Positions 59,994-64,000 of a DNA stretch of 64,000 bases are shown here, piece after piece. The stretch covers positions 124,001-188,000 of the forward strand of contig NZ_BMQJ01000008.1 in the NCBI RefSeq assembly GCF_014648055.1, written 5' to 3'. The DNA is from Streptosporangium pseudovulgare. Its GTDB lineage: Bacteria; Actinomycetota; Actinomycetes; Streptosporangiales; Streptosporangiaceae. The notes under the pieces were generated by a model, which worked only from the letters and a program-made list of their open reading frames with translations, searched no databases and had not been told where the DNA came from. The first letter of the stretch is position 1, and every line of letters begins with the position of its first letter. Made by a program: the position numbers and the translations under genes.

Positions 59994-62900
59994 GTGGGGT
60001 TCGACGGTTTCCTCGTGCCCGACTGGGCCAAGCCGTACGTCGGCTGGGCCGTCGGGATGGACTGGCCGGAGGGGGACGAGTCACGGTGCTTCCGGCTCGC
60101 CGACGCCTGCGCGGCCACCGCCCGGAGCGTCGCCGGGGAGGGGCCGCTGTCCTCCCAGGGCTCGCTGGGGGCCGCGGGTGGCGTGAAATGGGACGGCGAG
60201 GCCCTGAAACTCTTCGCCGAGCACGTAAAGCAGGTCTCCGGAGGTAAGCAGGCCGAGCTGGTCGACCGCCTGGTGTCGGCGGCGCTGGAGCTCAACCAGG
60301 CCGGGGTGCAGGTCGAGTACACCAAGAAGATGATCGAGGTGTCGGTCTGGTTCCTGATCTTCCAGATCGGCTGGCTGCTGGCGGCCTCGGCAGGCCCGTG
60401 GGGCGCGCTGTCACTGGCGCTGATCGGCCCGCGCGTGCAGCTCGCCCGGATGACGATCCGGCAGATCGCCCAACGGCTGCTGATCAACCTCGCCCTGTTC
60501 GGCGGGCTGGGCATCGCCATGGACGTGGGGGTGCAGCTGTCCCAGTCGCGGCGCGACGGCATCGACTGGGAGTCGGTCAAGGCGTCGGGAATGATGGGCG
60601 CGCTGAGCGGCGTGTTCCTCACCGCCCTGCCGGCCGGGCTGTCCGGGCTGTCGACCGCGGGGCTGCGGGCGGGGCTGAGCCGGGCCGAGATGACGGCCTT
60701 CGAGAAGTTCCTGGCGGCCTCCACCAGCTCCATGTGGGGCATGATGGCCCAGTCCGGGCTGGCCAACGGCGCGGCCACCGCGATCAGCCTGGGGATGAGC
60801 GGCCAGTTCGACTGGGAGATGGTGCTCAAGGGCACCACGGCCGGCGTGATCGGCGGCGCGGACGCGCACTGGGCTGGGCAGCCGACGGTGCGCGGCGCGG
60901 GCGGCGACGGAGGAGGGCCCGCCCACGGCGGTGACGGCGGCGGGCCCGCCGGCGGCCCGGCGGGCGGACACTCCGCCGGGGGTACGGTCCCGCACGACCC
61001 GGGAGGCCCGTCCGGTCCCGCCGGCGCGGTCACGCACGACCCGGGCGGTCCGTCCGGCCCCGGGGGGACTCCGCCCGATCCCGGTGGGCCGCCCGGACCC
61101 GGCGGCGCGGTCACGCACGACCCCGGCAGGCCGTCCGGCCCCGGCGCCGCGGGCGCTCACCAGGCCGGTTCCGGCCGTCCCGCCGACCCGGTCACCGCCT
61201 CCGGCGGCACCGGTCACGCCCCCGCGGACCCGGCCACCGTCCTGGCGCAGGCCGTTCCCCCGGCTGCCCTCGGACCGGACGGCACGGCCTCGCCGCACAC
61301 CGCGCCGCAGGCCGTTTCCCCGGTCGCCCTCCGGCCGGACGGCACGGCCTCGCCGCACACCGCGCCCCTCGTGGACGCGGCGGCCCCGGCGCGCGTGCCG
61401 GCCCACGCCGAGACGACCGCCCCGGCCTTCACCTCCAGGAACGGGGGCGGGCCCGCCGGGTCCGCCGTACGGACGGAGAACCCCGGTCCGGGGACCGCGG
61501 CCGGGCGGGTGGAGAGCACCGGTCCGGCGTCCGCCGTCACACGGACGGAAGGCGGGAGCCAGACACATCCGGCCGCCGGGCCGGGCCGGGCGCACGTGAC
61601 GGCGGACGGCACGGCACGTCCGGGTCCGGGCGGCACCGCGCACTCCGGGCCCGGTACGGCCGCGCATCCCGCGCCCGACACCGCGCGGCCCGGTTCCGGC
61701 GATGCCGCGCACTCCGGCACCGCGCGGCCTGGTTCCGGTGATGCCGCGCACTCCGGCGCCGGGGGCGCCGCGCGTCCCGGGCCCGAGGCCGCCGTTCCCA
61801 CCGTGCCCGCCCCGCGGGACCCGGTCACCACCGGGGAGAGCGCCCCGGCCGCGCGGCCGGGGGCGGGGAGCATCGACTCGCTGATCAACCACGGGGACGG
61901 GCGGGGAACCGCCACCGTCCTCACCGAGCAGCCGGGCGCGCTCGCGCCACAGCCGTTCCCGGCCGCCGACCCGGACGCGGTGCGGCCGCCGCGCCCCATC
62001 ACCCTGCGCGACCACGAGAGCTTCGCCCAGAGCGTGGCCACGGGGATCACCGGCCCCCGGGAGCCGCTCAGGACCGGCGCGGAGAGCATGCGGGCCGACC
62101 GGGTCACCCTGGGCGACGGAACGCGGGCGGTGGACAAGGAACTGGCCGGCCGGGACGCCCGGGACCGCGAGTACCTCACCTCACGCCTGGGGCAGGCCGT
62201 CGGGGCCGACGTGGCCGCCGTGCACATCACCGGCGAGCGGCGCGTCCTCGTCGACTGGGTCGGCGGGGAGCGGGCGGAGGTCCGCCTGAACCCCGACGGG
62301 AGCTGGGAGGCGCCGGGCCACCACGGCACGGCGGACGGCGTCCTGCTGGGCCTCCTCGACACGCTCACCAGCCACTACGACCGCTTCCGGTTCCCCGACG
62401 CCGACCTCGATCTACGGGCGGCGGACATCGACCTGCGGGTCGGGGAGAACGGCTCGCTGAGGGCGTTCGACCACGAGAAGGCGTTCCAGGGCATCCTCCC
62501 CGACACCCGCAACCCCTTCGTCCGGCACTTCTTCCGGGAGACGGCCCCGATGAGGGTCGAGTGGGCGGGGAACCCGCTCAGCCGGAGCGACATCGAGGTC
62601 CTCCGCGCGCGGATCGACGCGCTGGAGGGCGAGTTCCGGGTGCTGGGCCGGGACGACTGGTACGCCAACGCCAAATTCGCCTTCGACCGGATCGCCGAGC
62701 ACGCCGAGGGCACGACGTCGCTCCTCGACGCCGCCCGGGAGCCCGCCGATCCCCGTCCCGGCCGGGCACCGAGCCGCGCGAACGGCCCGGACGCCCTACC
62801 GGGAAGCGAGGAACCGGCGTCCTCCGGCGGGACGCGGGACGGGACGTCCGAGGGCGAGATGCGGGACGGGACGTCCGAGGGCGAGTCGCGGGACAGGGCG

Positions 62901-64000
62901 TCCGAGGGTGGGACGCGGGACGCGGCGTCCGCGGACGGGGCGCGCGGCGTGCCGCCCCGGAACGAGGCGCCGTCGCCGGGCGAGGTCGCGGCGCGGTTGA
63001 TGGACCCCGGTGGGGAACTGGGCCGGAGTGCGGCGGGCGGGGTGCGCCACTCCCGGCTTCTGGACGTCGGTGGTGTGCGGGCGGAGATCGTCACGTTCGG
63101 TGACGGGCGTACGGCGATGCGGCTGACCGGGCGGGACGCGGAGGCGGCGGAGGCGGCGGCGCTGACCCGGGTCGCGCTGGGGCTGGACGGTCCGGCGGTG
63201 CACCGTTCCGGTGACGTCGTCTACCGGGAGTACGGCGATGACGCGTTGCGCAGGAGCATCAAGACGGGCGTCCGCGAAACCCGGCTCATCCCCGACGGGA
63301 ACAAGTTCCGGGAGCTCGTCACCTTCAACGACGGGAGACAGGCGTTCCGCGTAGAGCGCAGGACGATCGACGCCGCGGACGCCATCGAGAGGGCGGCGCT
63401 GCCCCCCCTGTCCACGGCGGACGCGAGCGGGGGGATCCACCGCGCGAGTGAGACGGTCGTCTACGAGACCCGTGTCAGGGCGGCCGACGATCCGGACGTG
63501 AAGCCACTGGTGTGGAGCGAGTCACCGGGCCACGAGGCCAAGCGGGGCCTGTACGACGTCCTGACGCTGGGCGAGACCTTCAACATGCACACGATGGAGA
63601 CGAACGCGCACGGCGAGTCCTTGCTGCGCATCGAGCGGGGCTTCGCCGACATATGGGACAAGAAGCTCCTCGACGGCCTCCTCGACGAGGGCGTCGTCTC
63701 CCGGCTCGGCGCCGTCGATTTCAGGTTCCGCCGCAACGGTCTCACCGGGGAGGACGCCGCGGCCGTCGCGGCGCGGCTGGAGGCGCTGCGGCCGGAGTTC
63801 GAGCGGCGCGGGTGGCATCGCTGGCACGAAGAGATGACGGAGCGGTTCGAGTACCTCGGGCGACAGGCCCGGGGGGATCAGCCGTTGCTGACCGGCCCGG
63901 ACGCCGTCCCGCACGGCCCGCTCCTGCCGGACGCGACGCCGCACGACGGCGCCGTGTCCCCGGTCGCCCGCTCGGCGGACGCGGAGTGGCCGCACGACCC
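59994..64000 (+). CDS. Giant CpnT-like type VII secretion protein with kinase-lobe-like repeat modules (runs off window)
   Basis: At least 1335 codons, open to the window end. GTG start. Residues 1-300 are a CpnT-like N-terminal domain: LVPDWAKPYVGWAVGMDWPE, then hydrophobic stretches near 116-145, 163-180 and 199-226. Residues ~300-660 are a Gly/Pro/His/Ala-rich linker with several repeats. A module at ~699-913 (RADRVTLGDGTRAVDKELAG, then SHYDRFRFPDAD, then LRAFDHEKAFQG, then NPLSRSDIEVLRARIDALEG) resembles HipA/PI4K-like kinase folds found in actinomycete proteins. The catalytic-loop Asn appears lost. Lobe-like pieces recur at ~1028 (AEIVTFGDGRTAMRLTGRDA), ~1104 (RELVTFNDGRQAFRVERRT) and ~1242-1293 ([20 protein letters not shown]). 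The C-terminal effector, if any, lies outside the window. Confidence 0.75.
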   Translation, partial: MGFDGFLVPDWAKPYVGWAVGMDWPEGDESRCFRLADACAATARSVAGEGPLSSQGSLGAAGGVKWDGEALKLFAEHVKQVSGGKQAELVDRLVSAALELNQAGVQVEYTKKMIEVSVWFLIFQIGWLLAASAGPWGALSLALIGPRVQLARMTIRQIAQRLLINLALFGGLGIAMDVGVQLSQSRRDGIDWESVKASGMMGALSGVFLTALPAGLSGLSTAGLRAGLSRAEMTAFEKFLAASTSSMWGMMAQSGLANGAATAISLGMSGQFDWEMVLKGTTAGVIGGADAHWAGQPTVRGAGGDGGGPAHGGDGGGPAGGPAGGHSAGGTVPHDPGGPSGPAGAVTHDPGGPSGPGGTPPDPGGPPGPGGAVTHDPGRPSGPGAAGAHQAGSGRPADPVTASGGTGHAPADPATVLAQAVPPAALGPDGTASPHTAPQAVSPVALRPDGTASPHTAPLVDAAAPARVPAHAETTAPAFTSRNGGGPAGSAVRTENPGPGTAAGRVESTGPASAVTRTEGGSQTHPAAGPGRAHVTADGTARPGPGGTAHSGPGTAAHPAPDTARPGSGDAAHSGTARPGSGDAAHSGAGGAARPGPEAAVPTVPAPRDPVTTGESAPAARPGAGSIDSLINHGDGRGTATVLTEQPGALAPQPFPAADPDAVRPPRPITLRDHESFAQSVATGITGPREPLRTGAESMRADRVTLGDGTRAVDKELAGRDARDREYLTSRLGQAVGADVAAVHITGERRVLVDWVGGERAEVRLNPDGSWEAPGHHGTADGVLLGLLDTLTSHYDRFRFPDADLDLRAADIDLRVGENGSLRAFDHEKAFQGILPDTRNPFVRHFFRETAPMRVEWAGNPLSRSDIEVLRARIDALEGEFRVLGRDDWYANAKFAFDRIAEHAEGTTSLLDAAREPADPRPGRAPSRANGPDALPGSEEPASSGGTRDGTSEGEMRDGTSEGESRDRASEGGTRDAASADGARGVPPRNEAPSPGEVAARLMDPGGELGRSAAGGVRHSRLLDVGGVRAEIVTFGDGRTAMRLTGRDAEAAEAAALTRVALGLDGPAVHRSGDVVYREYGDDALRRSIKTGVRETRLIPDGNKFRELVTFNDGRQAFRVERRTIDAADAIERAALPPLSTADASGGIHRASETVVYETRVRAADDPDVKPLVWSESPGHEAKRGLYDVLTLGETFNMHTMETNAHGESLLRIERGFADIWDKKLLDGLLDEGVVSRLGAVDFRFRRNGLTGEDAAAVAARLEALRPEFERRGWHRWHEEMTERFEYLGRQARGDQPLLTGPDAVPHGPLLPDATPHDGAVSPVARSADAEWPHD
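61248..61367. repeat. Two 60-bp in-frame repeats in the CpnT-like linker
   Basis: Copies at 61248-61307 and 61308-61367 encode QAVPPAALGPDGTASPHTAP and QAVSPVALRPDGTASPHTAP. They differ at only a few bases, which suggests a recent in-frame duplication in the linker. Confidence 0.9.
62835..62942. repeat. Four 27-bp in-frame repeats between kinase-like modules
   Basis: Units begin at 62835, 62862, 62889 and 62916 and encode RDGTSEGEM, RDGTSEGES, RDRASEGGT and RDAASADGA. Divergence increases from first to last. They form a flexible charged spacer between module 1 and the later modules. Confidence 0.9.

Overview
The window is chromosomal DNA from a very GC-rich actinomycete. Third codon positions are almost all G/C, many genes start with GTG, 4-nt start/stop overlaps are common, and the gene set (GlgE pathway, WXG100/CpnT-like secretion substrates, MerR/TetR/MarR regulators, tandem PknB-type kinases) is typical of filamentous actinobacteria. 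My impression is Streptosporangiales, but that is a guess without a search. I saw no rRNA, tRNA, CRISPR array or intact insertion sequence.

Layout. 1-933 is the start of glgB (minus strand, cut by the window edge). 1.3-5 kb is a MarR regulator divergent from a YceI protein, two pirins and a GNAT enzyme, with three copies of one operator between the divergent genes. 5-7 kb holds two overlapping genes that together look like a copper amine oxidase split into an N-terminal and a catalytic polypeptide. 7.4-19 kb is accessory: two methyltransferases, secreted proteins, a TnpB relic joined to a peptidase fragment, an APH-fold kinase, a HigBA toxin-antitoxin pair, a secreted adenosine deaminase, a second MarR with an epimerase, and a MerR regulator. 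19-27 kb is the alpha-glucan core: glgE-treS-mak on the minus strand and glgP divergent. The usual fourth partner, glgB, lies 18 kb away on the same strand. 27-33 kb has a two-domain peptidoglycan hydrolase, a glycogen debranching enzyme overlapping a GT4 glycosyltransferase, and a ribbon-helix-helix toxin-antitoxin pair. 34-42 kb has an enoyl-CoA hydratase, an MFS exporter/TetR pair with two operators, and an uncharacterised operon (coiled-coil protein, PP-loop ATPase, M55 D-aminopeptidase), then a Tat-type flavin oxidase and a YbaK deacylase. 42.8-48.6 kb is a tandem run of three Ser/Thr kinases. 49-56 kb is etfBA, a second HigBA pair, MFS/TetR, cysteine desulfurase and mnmA. 56.9-64 kb is a type VII secretion effector neighbourhood: a WXG100 partner with a WXG100-transglycosylase fusion, a YbaB-like protein, a small helical protein and a very large CpnT-like protein that runs off the window.

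How the genes work together. GlgE, TreS, Mak, GlgB, GlgP and the debranching enzyme cover interconversion of trehalose, maltose-1-phosphate and branched alpha-glucan. The cysteine desulfurase can supply sulfur to MnmA for tRNA thiolation. The electron transfer flavoprotein and the enoyl-CoA hydratase fit fatty-acid oxidation. Several regulators sit beside their likely targets with visible inverted-repeat operators.

The most unusual items are the split copper amine oxidase with an altered cofactor motif, the giant secreted protein with repeated kinase-lobe-like modules, the coiled-coil/PP-loop/M55 operon, and the separation of glgB from glgE-treS-mak.
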